A model generated the notes under the pieces. That model saw only the letters and a program-made list of their open reading frames with translations, was not told the DNA's origin and ran no database searches. From Bradyrhizobiaceae bacterium (lineage in GTDB: Bacteria > Pseudomonadota > Alphaproteobacteria > Rhizobiales > Xanthobacteraceae), in contig JAEULX010000119.1 in assembly GCA_016793685.1 (NCBI GenBank), positions 1-8,630 of the forward strand: a stretch of DNA of 8,630 nucleotides, read 5' to 3'. Shown here in pieces: positions 1-8,630 of this stretch. How positions within the stretch are numbered: the stretch's first letter is position 1; the number at the start of each line of letters is the position of its first letter. Made by a program: the position numbers and the translations under genes.

Positions 1-143
1 GATGGTATAGTGGCACGTCCCCGGAGGCGGACGCGCGCACATGACCGTGATGGATTCGTTATCTGCGCCGGCCAGCCTTTCACGTCTCTGTCGCATTGCC
101 TGCGCCTCGCCGATCCCAACCACGCCAGAACCGCGTCAATAAG

Positions 144-180
144 CGAAAGCCGCCCTTCGCATGGCGAAGGACGGCTTTCG
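144..180 (-). terminator. Rho-independent-type terminator of the nifJ operon
   Basis: A long inverted repeat lies 27 bases past the stop of the minus-strand flavoprotein gene. Outer arms 144-152 and 172-180 pair over 9 bp, inner arms 154-160 and 164-170 over 7 bp, and the loop is 161-163. Position 153/171 is a C/A mismatch in plus-strand RNA but a G-U wobble in minus-strand RNA, giving a continuous 17-pair stem only in the minus direction. The downstream minus-strand sequence is CTTATTGACG, a weak U-tract, so termination efficiency is uncertain. The reverse direction has no T-run, so the site looks unidirectional. Confidence 0.75.
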
Positions 181-207
181 GGATTCCTGCGACGCGCGGG
201 CGCGGCG

Positions 208-1199
208 CTACAGCGTATACGAGCCGAGCACCTTCATGTAGTTGCCGCGCTCATAGGCGGTCGGATCGGGAACGGCGTTGTAGCTCATGCTGCCGCACAT
301 CTCCGCGACGGACGCATATTCGTGTTCGTCGAGCCAGTTATTGAGTGCGGTCACCACCCGACCCGCATGCTGCGCCCCATTCCGCAGCAACGCCGAGGTC
401 ATGCAAGCGACCTTGGCCCCGGCCATGATGCATTTCACCACGTCTTGGGCGCTGTGCACGCCGCCGGTGACGCCCAGGTCCGCATCGACGTGCCCGTAGA
501 GGATCGCAACCCAGTGCAGCCGGAGCAGCAGTTCCTCCGGACGGCTCAGCACCAGCGACGGCACGACCTCACGGTCTTCGATGTCGAAATCGGGCTGATA
601 GAACCGGTTGAACAGCACCAGCCCGTCGGCGCCCGCCTCGCACAGACGCTTGCTAAAATTGGCCGGCGCGCTGAAGAACGGCGACAGCTTGACCGCCACC
701 GGGACGCGCACGCCCTTCTTGATGCGCGAGACAAGGTCGAGATAGCCCTTCTCGACCGTATCGCCGCTCTGCATGGGATCGGTCGCGATCGAATAGATGT
801 TCAGTTCGATCGCGTCCGCGCCCGCGTCCTGCATGAGCTTGGCGTATTCGATCCATCCGCCCGAGGTGACGCCGTTGAGGCTCGCAATCACCGGGATGGA
901 CACCCGCGCCTTGGCGGACCGTATCAGTTCGAGATAACCGTCCGGTCCAAGGTTGTAGGTGTGCAGGTCGGGCAGAAAGTTGAGCGATTCCGGAAAGCTG
1001 TCCGATCCGCGCTCGAGGTCGGCGTCGACGCGCAGGCTTTCCAGAACAAGCTGCTCCTCGAACAGGGAGGGCAGCACGACGGCGGCAACCCCCTGATCCT
1101 CGAGCTTGACGATATTCTCCGCCGATTCGCAGAGAGGCGACGCCGACGCGACCAGCGGCGACTTCAGGGTCAGGCCCATATACCTCGTTGTAAGATCAC

Positions 1200-1203
<4 letters not shown>
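208..1203 (-). CDS. Dihydroorotate dehydrogenase-like FMN protein, nifJ-linked
   Basis: A 331-aa TIM-barrel flavoprotein of the DHOD (PyrD/COG0167) family. Elements typical of FMN binding are visible: ASLNGVTSGGW near residues 107-117, ELN at 133-135, VKLSP at 171-175 (the FMN lysine), LFN at 197-199, and VTGGV at 245-249 followed by an AGAKVACMTSALL phosphate-binding segment at 261-273. Substrate-site hallmarks look changed: the Lys-Ser normally found after the second strand reads Pro45-Ser46, and the catalytic-loop Ser/Cys-Pro-Asn reads Ser138-Ile-Ala. True pyrimidine synthesis is therefore doubtful. A longer in-frame opening reaches 1317, but the ATG at 1203 is preferred because it has a GGAGG 9 bases upstream, overlaps the nifJ stop as ATGA, and begins the conserved domain. 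The gene is translationally coupled to nifJ, suggesting a redox or electron-transfer role with it; this is inferred. Its real substrate is unknown. Confidence 0.9.
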
Positions 1204-4823
<3,620 letters not shown>

Positions 4824-4828
4824 CGTTT

Positions 4829-4862
4829 CTCTCCGAAGGGTCCCGTTGAAGGCGGGACGGAG
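4829..4862 (-). promoter_or_regulatory. nifJ ribosome binding site with possible masking hairpin
   Basis: The nifJ Shine-Dalgarno is GGAGAG (4834-4829 on the minus strand), 5 bases before ATG. Just upstream, GTCCCG (4858-4853) and CGGGAC (4845-4840) form a perfect 6-bp stem with a 7-base loop. The CTCC immediately before the stem (4862-4859) can also pair with GGAG of the Shine-Dalgarno, leaving a 5-base bulge CCTTC. Folding would thus hide the ribosome binding site. The pairing is seen in the sequence; a regulatory role is inference. No riboswitch class is recognised. Confidence 0.45.
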
Positions 4863-4976
4863 CGCTCCTCGAATTCGTCTGCCGGCTTTGTATTTCGTTG
4901 GGAGCGGGTTTACCGCAGGAAGGTCATGATTGCTTACCTACTCGAAGGCAGCCGCGTCGTCTGTTGGTAGAAGACC

Positions 4977-4989
4977 GGAGGATTCCTCC
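4977..4989. repeat. Short inverted repeat in the nifJ upstream region
   Basis: GGAGGA, one T, TCCTCC: a perfect 6-bp inverted repeat about 155-165 bases upstream of the nifJ start. Read as RNA it could make only a 5-bp stem with a 3-base loop, too weak for a confident terminator, although TTTGTT follows on the plus strand. It could be an operator half-site pair or chance; one arm also resembles a Shine-Dalgarno sequence. Confidence 0.3.
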
Positions 4990-5156
4990 TTTGTTCCTCA
5001 ATCCCATCGTTCGGCCACCCCGGCGCCATCAGGTACACCGAACATGACCACGCCAGCAATGGCCTCGTTGTTTTTCTCTCCGCGCGGCGGGAGCGACCCG
5101 TGCGGCGGGGCGTGGCGCGCCGCCAAGGAACGACAAAACGTGCGGATTTTCAACGA

Positions 5157-6722
5157 TTACTTTGCATAGAGCGCCGCCGGAAGCGCGGTCGCGAGCTGCG
5201 GCAAGAACCATAGAAGCACGAGCGCGAAAAGCTGAATCAGCACGAATGGGATCGCGCCCACGTAAATGTGCAGGGTGGTGATCTCGGGCGGCGCGACCCC
5301 GCGCAAAAAGAACAAAGTGGGTCCGAGCGGCGGGTGGATGTATGACGTCTGCAGGTTCACCGCCATCATGACGCCGAGCCAGATCGGATCGATTCCCGGC
5401 ATCATCAGCAAAGCGGGCGCGACGATCGGCACGACCACGAAAATGATCTCGAAGGCGTCCATCACGAAGCCGAGCAGAAACATCGCCAGCATCACGATCA
5501 CGAGAGCGCCCGCGGCGCCGCCCGGGAGGCGCGCAAGCGCGCGCTGCACCATGTCGTCGCCACCAAGACCGCGGAACACCAGGCTGAACAGCGTCGCTCC
5601 GATCAGGATGGTGAAAATCATCGTCGTGATATGCGTCGTTCCGGCAAGCGCCTCGCGGAGAACGCCGCTGCGCGCGACGGCGCCGAGCGCGCGCAGCGTG
5701 CCGTAGGCAAGGGCGGCGAAAAGCACGACGGCGGCGGGGGTCGCCAACCGGCCGGCGGCGCCTGCGGCATGCCCGATGCGCGGATCGACGACGCCGCGCA
5801 GCACAAGCATGAGAATGATCGCGCCTGCAGCGAGAAGCGCCGATGCGGAGCGTTCCGCCTTGTAGGCCGTCAACAGGATTGCGCCGAAGGCCCCGACGGC
5901 TGCGGCTTCGGTCGGCGTGGCAAGGCCCGCGAGGATGGAGCCGAGCACGATCACGATCAGCAGAATGGGGGCGATCAGCGCTTCGAGCACACGCAACGCC
6001 GCAGAACCGTGCGCAGGCGCCTCGGCCGGCACCGCCGGGCACGCCGCAGGGCGGAAAATCGCGACCGCGACCTGAAACAGGAGATAGAGCGACACCAGCA
6101 GCAAGGCGGGAATGATCGCGCCGGCGAACAGATCGCCGATCGACACCGAGTCGGGCGAGAACTTGCCGGCGGCGAGCTGCGCCGACTGGAAGGCGATGTT
6201 GATCTGGTCGGCGAGCAGCACCAGCACCGTCGCCGGCGGCATGATCTGGGCAAGCGTCGCCGTGGCTGCGACCGTGCCCGCCGCGAGCCGCGGATCGTAG
6301 CCGTGGCGCATCATGGCGGGCAGCGTGATCAGCCCCATGGTGACCGTGGTTGCGCCCGCGACCCCTTTCGCCGCCGCCAGCAGCGATCCGACGATGGTCG
6401 CCGAAATCGCAAGCCCGCCCGTCAGCGAGCCGAACAGCCGGCCCATGGTTTCGAGCAGTTCCTCGGCGATGCGCGAGCGCTCGAGCATCACGCCCATGAA
6501 CACGAACAGCGGAATGGTGAGCAGCACCTCGTTCGTCATCACGCCGAAAATGCGCTGCGGCAGCGCGCCGAGCAGGGTGAAATTCATCACCCCGGCGGCA
6601 TCGCCGAGCGCCGCGAAGATCAGCGAGACGCCCGCCAGCGTCAGCGCGACCGGATAGCCGATCATCAGCAGCGCAACGACGGCGACGACCATCAGGATGG
6701 CGAGGGGCTCGGCCGGTACCAT
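5157..6722 (-). CDS. TRAP transporter large permease, DctM type (enlarged)
   Basis: Inner-membrane subunit that carries out ion-coupled solute uptake in TRAP (tripartite ATP-independent periplasmic) transporters. Family motifs are clear: TMGLITLPAMMRHGYDPRLA (129-148, counting from the GTG below) with the following ATATLAQIMPP; GLATPTEAAAVGAFGA (267-282); and a C-terminal block around 448-480 with NLQTSYIHPPLGP and FLRGVAPPEIT. The protein is hydrophobic throughout, with more than a dozen likely membrane segments. At about 521 aa it is longer than the usual roughly 430 aa: residues about 290-360 add two hydrophobic segments (near 297-312 and 328-350) before the TTHITTMIFTILIGATLF segment. The start is ambiguous: GTG at 6725 and ATG at 6722 are adjacent and neither has a clear Shine-Dalgarno; ATG is chosen. 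It starts 6 bases after the DctQ stop, so translation is probably coupled. The substrate cannot be told without the binding protein; carboxylic acids are usual for the family. Confidence 0.93.
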   Translation of the reverse strand: MVPAEPLAILMVVAVVALLMIGYPVALTLAGVSLIFAALGDAAGVMNFTLLGALPQRIFGVMTNEVLLTIPLFVFMGVMLERSRIAEELLETMGRLFGSLTGGLAISATIVGSLLAAAKGVAGATTVTMGLITLPAMMRHGYDPRLAAGTVAATATLAQIMPPATVLVLLADQINIAFQSAQLAAGKFSPDSVSIGDLFAGAIIPALLLVSLYLLFQVAVAIFRPAACPAVPAEAPAHGSAALRVLEALIAPILLIVIVLGSILAGLATPTEAAAVGAFGAILLTAYKAERSASALLAAGAIILMLVLRGVVDPRIGHAAGAAGRLATPAAVVLFAALAYGTLRALGAVARSGVLREALAGTTHITTMIFTILIGATLFSLVFRGLGGDDMVQRALARLPGGAAGALVIVMLAMFLLGFVMDAFEIIFVVVPIVAPALLMMPGIDPIWLGVMMAVNLQTSYIHPPLGPTLFFLRGVAPPEITTLHIYVGAIPFVLIQLFALVLLWFLPQLATALPAALYAK

Positions 6723-6728
6723 CACGTT

Positions 6729-7265
6729 TCAGCGCGCCGCGCCGCGCTCGCGCATGCCGGCGAGCACAAGGACGGACCGGATGAGCTGCGCCACCCCTTG
6801 CAGCGCGAGCAGCGCCGCGAACAGCGGGATCAGCGACTTCAGCACGAACACCAGGGGAAGCCCACTCGTTTCGCGCGAGCGCTCGAGAATGGCGTAGGAT
6901 CGCGCGACATAGGGAAGCGCAAACCACAACAGCACAATGCAGAACGGAAACAGAAAGACCACCGCGCCGAAGGCATCGACCAGGGCTTTGCGGCGGGGGG
7001 CGGCCTCGGCGTAGAAGACATCGACCCGCACATGCCGGTCGGCCTGCAACGTCCAGGCCGCCGCCAGCATGAACAGCGCGGCATGGCCGTAAACGATCGA
7101 TTCCTGCAGCCAGATCGAGCCGAGCCCGAAAACGTAGCGCAGGAGCACGACGGCGACCTGCACCAGCGTAATGAACAAGACGCACCACGCTGCGCCGCGG
7201 CCGACCGCGGCGGTCAGGCGGTCGATCGCATCGGCGAGCGTGCTCATTAGCTGGCGTGGCCCCAT
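6729..7265 (-). CDS. TRAP transporter small permease, DctQ type
   Basis: A 178-aa four-helix membrane protein, the small subunit that pairs with the DctM-type permease. Likely membrane segments are near residues 24-43, 57-74, 98-119 and 137-167. Family signatures are LLRYVFGLGSIWLQE (41-55) and RHVRVDVFY (77-85). The reading frame allows ATG at 7265 or ATG at 7247; the second gives MSTLADAIDRL, closer to usual family N-termini. Neither has a strong Shine-Dalgarno, so the first 6 residues are uncertain. It is the first gene of the TRAP pair and faces away from the GTPase gene. The usual periplasmic binding protein gene (DctP or TAXI type) is not next to it on either side: upstream is a divergent gene and downstream of DctM is nifJ. 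Confidence 0.92.
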   Translation of the reverse strand: MGPRQLMSTLADAIDRLTAAVGRGAAWCVLFITLVQVAVVLLRYVFGLGSIWLQESIVYGHAALFMLAAAWTLQADRHVRVDVFYAEAAPRRKALVDAFGAVVFLFPFCIVLLWFALPYVARSYAILERSRETSGLPLVFVLKSLIPLFAALLALQGVAQLIRSVLVLAGMRERGAAR

Positions 7266-7427
7266 GGCGCATCTTACGCTGCGCCCGGGTGCAAATGATA
7301 GTTTGGCGAAGATCGGGGCTTTTCTTCCGGCTGAGCCGGACGACGCGCATTCAACTCAATCGACAGGGGATTTCTCCGGCCTTGACGGGCGACTATATAT
7401 CGGCGGAATGGCAAAGGCGCAGGCATC
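7266..7427. promoter_or_regulatory. Divergent promoter region, TRAP genes / GTPase gene
   Basis: These 162 bases must carry promoters for both flanking transcription units. Toward the GTPase gene, TATATAT at 7394-7400 is the only AT-rich block and could be a -10 giving a leader of about 20 bases; no convincing -35 sits 17 bases upstream of it (the TTGACG at 7382 is too close). The GTPase ATG has CAGG 4 bases upstream (7420-7423) and AAGG further up. Toward DctQ, TATCAT (minus strand, 7299-7294 approximately) could be a -10, again without a clear -35. I looked for a Zur-type palindrome (TGTTATANNATAACA-like) and did not see one. Confidence 0.4.
7326..7340. repeat. Perfect inverted repeat in the divergent promoter region
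   Basis: TCCGGC, TGA, GCCGGA: a perfect 6-bp inverted repeat with a 3-base centre, midway between the divergent starts. Neither side is followed by a T-run in the right direction, so it is not a terminator. Its placement fits an operator for either unit or a small mRNA hairpin; it may also be chance in GC-rich DNA. Confidence 0.35.
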
Positions 7428-8543
7428 ATGACCGACAAGATCCCAGTCACCGTCCTGACCGGCTATCTCGGGGCCGGCAAGACCACCCTTCTCAACCGCA
7501 TTCTGTCGGAGCCGCACGGGCACAAGTTCGCCGTCATCGTCAACGAATTCGGCGAAATCGGCATCGACAGCGAACTCGTCGTCAACGCGGACGAGGAAGT
7601 GTTCGAGATGAACAACGGCTGCGTCTGCTGCACGGTACGCGGCGACCTGATTCGCATCATCGACGGGCTGATGCGCCGCAAAGGCCGGTTCGACGCCATC
7701 ATCGTCGAAACCACGGGGCTTGCCGACCCTGCCCCGGTGGCGCAGACCTTCTTCGTCGACGCCGATGTCGGCCGGCGGACCCGGCTCGACGCCGTCGTCA
7801 CCGTCGCCGACGCCCGATGGTTGCGCGACCGCCTGCAGGATTCGCCCGAAGCCAAGAATCAGATCGCGTTCGCCGACGTCATCCTGATCAACAAAACCGA
7901 CCTGGTCAGCGAGGATGAACTGCTCGATGTCGAAGCGCATGTGCGCGCCATCAATCCCTACGCCGACCTCCACCCCACCGAGCGCTGCTCCGTGCCGATC
8001 GGCCGCGTGCTCGATCGCAAGGCGTTCGATCTCGACCGCATCCTCGATCTCGAGCCCAAGTTCCTCGACGTGCACACCGACGAACACGGACACTCGCACG
8101 GGCACGATCACGATCACGCCCATGACCATGACCATGACCATGACCATGACCATGACCATGACCATGATCACGGCCATGCGCACGACAACGGGCACGGCGG
8201 GCATGGGCATGTGACCGCGCCGGCGCTGCCGCATTATCACGACGAGGACATACAGGCGCTGGCGCTCCGGACCGACCGGCCGCTCGATCCCGACCGGTTC
8301 TTCGCCTGGATACAAAAGCTGGTCGCCGAGGAAGGCGCGAAGATTCTCCGCTCCAAAGGCATCCTTTCGTTCAAGGACGATCCCGACCGGTTCGTCTTCC
8401 AGGGAGTCCACATGATTCTCGACGGCGACCACCAGCGGCCCTGGCGCGAGGACGAGCACCGCGAAAGCCGCATCGTCTTCATCGGGCGTAAAATGCCGGA
8501 AGAAGCGATCCGCCAGGGCTTCGCCGATTGCGCCGCGCCGTGA
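7428..8543 (+). CDS. CobW/COG0523-family GTPase with His-rich metal-binding loop
   Basis: A 371-aa cytoplasmic G3E GTPase of the kind that acts as a metal chaperone or insertase. The P-loop GYLGAGKTT is at 12-20, the metal-binding Cys-x-Cys-Cys motif at 65-68 (NNGCVCCTVRGDL), the ETTG switch/Walker-B-like motif at 94-97, and the NKxD guanine-specificity motif NKTD at 155-158. Residues 216-261 hold 21 histidines, mostly alternating with Asp, and separate the G domain from the C-terminal CobW_C domain (about 275-368). The Cys motif and His-rich loop point to zinc, as known for several COG0523 members; cobalt or nickel delivery, including a cobalamin role, is possible, but no cobalamin genes are near. 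The ATG at 7428 is fixed by an in-frame stop just upstream (TAT ATA TCG frame excluded; the nearest upstream ATG at 7408 hits the TGA at 7429). The next gene overlaps its stop as GTGA. Confidence 0.95.
   Translation: MTDKIPVTVLTGYLGAGKTTLLNRILSEPHGHKFAVIVNEFGEIGIDSELVVNADEEVFEMNNGCVCCTVRGDLIRIIDGLMRRKGRFDAIIVETTGLADPAPVAQTFFVDADVGRRTRLDAVVTVADARWLRDRLQDSPEAKNQIAFADVILINKTDLVSEDELLDVEAHVRAINPYADLHPTERCSVPIGRVLDRKAFDLDRILDLEPKFLDVHTDEHGHSHGHDHDHAHDHDHDHDHDHDHDHDHGHAHDNGHGGHGHVTAPALPHYHDEDIQALALRTDRPLDPDRFFAWIQKLVAEEGAKILRSKGILSFKDDPDRFVFQGVHMILDGDHQRPWREDEHRESRIVFIGRKMPEEAIRQGFADCAAP
8121..8168 (+). repeat. Hexanucleotide tandem repeat (CATGAC) in the GTPase gene
   Basis: Seven perfect CATGAC units run from 8121 to 8162, followed by one CATGAT unit to 8168. 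In frame they encode His-Asp pairs, residues 232-247 of the GTPase. Flanking His-Asp pairs use CACGAT and CACGCC-like codons instead, so the DNA repeat is purer than the protein motif requires. Gain or loss of units by replication slippage would keep the frame and change the His-Asp count by one pair per unit. Confidence 0.95.
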
Positions 8544-8630
8544 CCGAGACCTCCGCAGACGCGCCCTCCCTCACCGAGCGCACCCGCACCGTCGCCGCCG
8601 GCGCGCCGGTGGTCGCGGCCGCCTTCCTGC
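8540..8630 (+). CDS. Partial gene, possible WD40-repeat protein N-terminus
   Basis: A GTG at 8540 overlaps the GTPase stop codon (GTGA, 8540-8543) and opens a frame that continues past the window edge; 30 codons are visible. The peptide begins M-TETSADAPSLTERTRT and continues with VAAGAPVVAAAFL. A GAPVVAAAFL-like beginning resembles WD40-repeat proteins that often follow COG0523 GTPase genes in Hyphomicrobiales; this is recalled resemblance from a short stretch, so identity is tentative. The overlap implies translational coupling with the GTPase. No separate Shine-Dalgarno close to the GTG is evident. Confidence 0.55.
   Translation, partial: MTETSADAPSLTERTRTVAAGAPVVAAAFL

Larger units (their letters stand above)
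4824..5156. other. 333-base intergenic region upstream of nifJ
   Basis: This gap separates the TRAP permease stop from the nifJ start, both on the minus strand, so it must hold the nifJ promoter unless nifJ is read through from the TRAP genes. I see no confident -35/-10 pair and no good hairpin plus T-run ending the TRAP unit. It holds short palindromes: GGAGCGCTCC at 4859-4868, CGAATTCG at 4870-4877 and GGAGGATTCCTCC at 4977-4989. A GC-rich block with GCGGCGGG twice (5084-5091 and 5102-5109) lies at the TRAP end. No TGT-N10-ACA NifA site, FNR/FixK box or good sigma-54 site was found. An open frame on the plus strand (4930-5169, TTG start) resembles no family I know and is not called. Confidence 0.6.

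Noticed and set aside
1..96. A minus-strand frame from ATG at 96 to the window edge (MRQRRERLAGADNES...)
   Set aside because: Only 32 codons are visible, with no recognisable motif; a GAGG lies 8 bases upstream but this is too little to call a gene.
4990..5025. A possible sigma-54 promoter (TGGCGCCGGGGTGGCC on the minus strand, GG-N10-GC spacing)
   Set aside because: Only the GG and GC dinucleotides fit; the rest of the TGGCACG-N4-TTGCA pattern is poor, and there is no TGT-N10-ACA NifA site nearby.
5102..5124. GC-rich inverted repeat just past the TRAP permease stop as a terminator
   Set aside because: Only about 5 bp pair with a large loop, and no T-run follows on the minus strand.
4930..5169. 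A 79-codon plus-strand frame in the nifJ upstream gap
   Set aside because: It has a TTG start, no ribosome site and low-complexity content, and it runs into the TRAP gene antisense.
5631..7250. A 539-codon plus-strand frame opposite the TRAP genes, and a 773-codon minus-strand frame in another phase
   Set aside because: Their Arg/His/Gln/Ala-rich composition is typical of shadow frames; the DctM and DctQ products are clear in the real frames.
7382..7399. TTGACG followed by TATATA as a sigma-70 promoter for the GTPase
   Set aside because: The spacer is only 6 bases, far from the required 16-18.
7356..8459. A 367-codon minus-strand frame opposite the GTPase, with a Val-Met repeat
   Set aside because: The Val-Met repeat is just the reverse reading of the CATGAC repeat; the GTPase motifs show the plus strand is coding.

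Overview
The window is GC-rich, densely coded bacterial chromosome. Gene content, protein style and short 4-base gene overlaps suggest an alphaproteobacterium, most likely Hyphomicrobiales (Bradyrhizobium/Rhodopseudomonas-like). That placement is inferred from general resemblance; no rRNA or other phylogenetic marker is present.

Layout, left to right: (1) 1-143 holds no gene I can support. (2) 144-180 is a strong hairpin that fits a terminator for the minus-strand unit to its right. (3) 208-4823, minus strand, is a two-gene operon: nifJ (pyruvate:ferredoxin/flavodoxin oxidoreductase, 1207 aa) followed, with an ATGA start/stop overlap, by a 331-aa flavoprotein related to dihydroorotate dehydrogenase that appears to have lost substrate-site residues. 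(4) 4824-5156 is a 333-base gap serving as nifJ leader/promoter region; it contains several short palindromes and a hairpin that could mask the nifJ ribosome binding site. (5) 5157-7265, minus strand, holds the two membrane subunits of a TRAP transporter (small DctQ-type, then large DctM-type), with no substrate-binding protein gene beside them. (6) 7266-7427 is a divergent promoter region. (7) 7428-8543, plus strand, encodes a COG0523/CobW-family GTPase with a long histidine-rich metal-binding loop, part of it written as a 6-base tandem repeat. (8) 8540 to the window edge is the start of a gene overlapping it by GTGA, possibly a WD40-repeat protein.

Three functional units are therefore seen: low-potential pyruvate oxidation (nifJ plus flavoprotein), uptake of an unknown, probably organic-acid, solute (TRAP), and probable zinc handling (GTPase plus partner). 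Pyruvate oxidation by NifJ yields acetyl-CoA, CO2 and reduced ferredoxin or flavodoxin; the tightly coupled flavoprotein may act in the same electron-transfer step, but this is inference. I found no convincing NifA, sigma-54, FNR/FixK or Zur site. Most of the window looks like recognised families; the least explained items are the degenerate DHOD-like flavoprotein, the enlarged and orphaned TRAP permease, and the structured nifJ leader.
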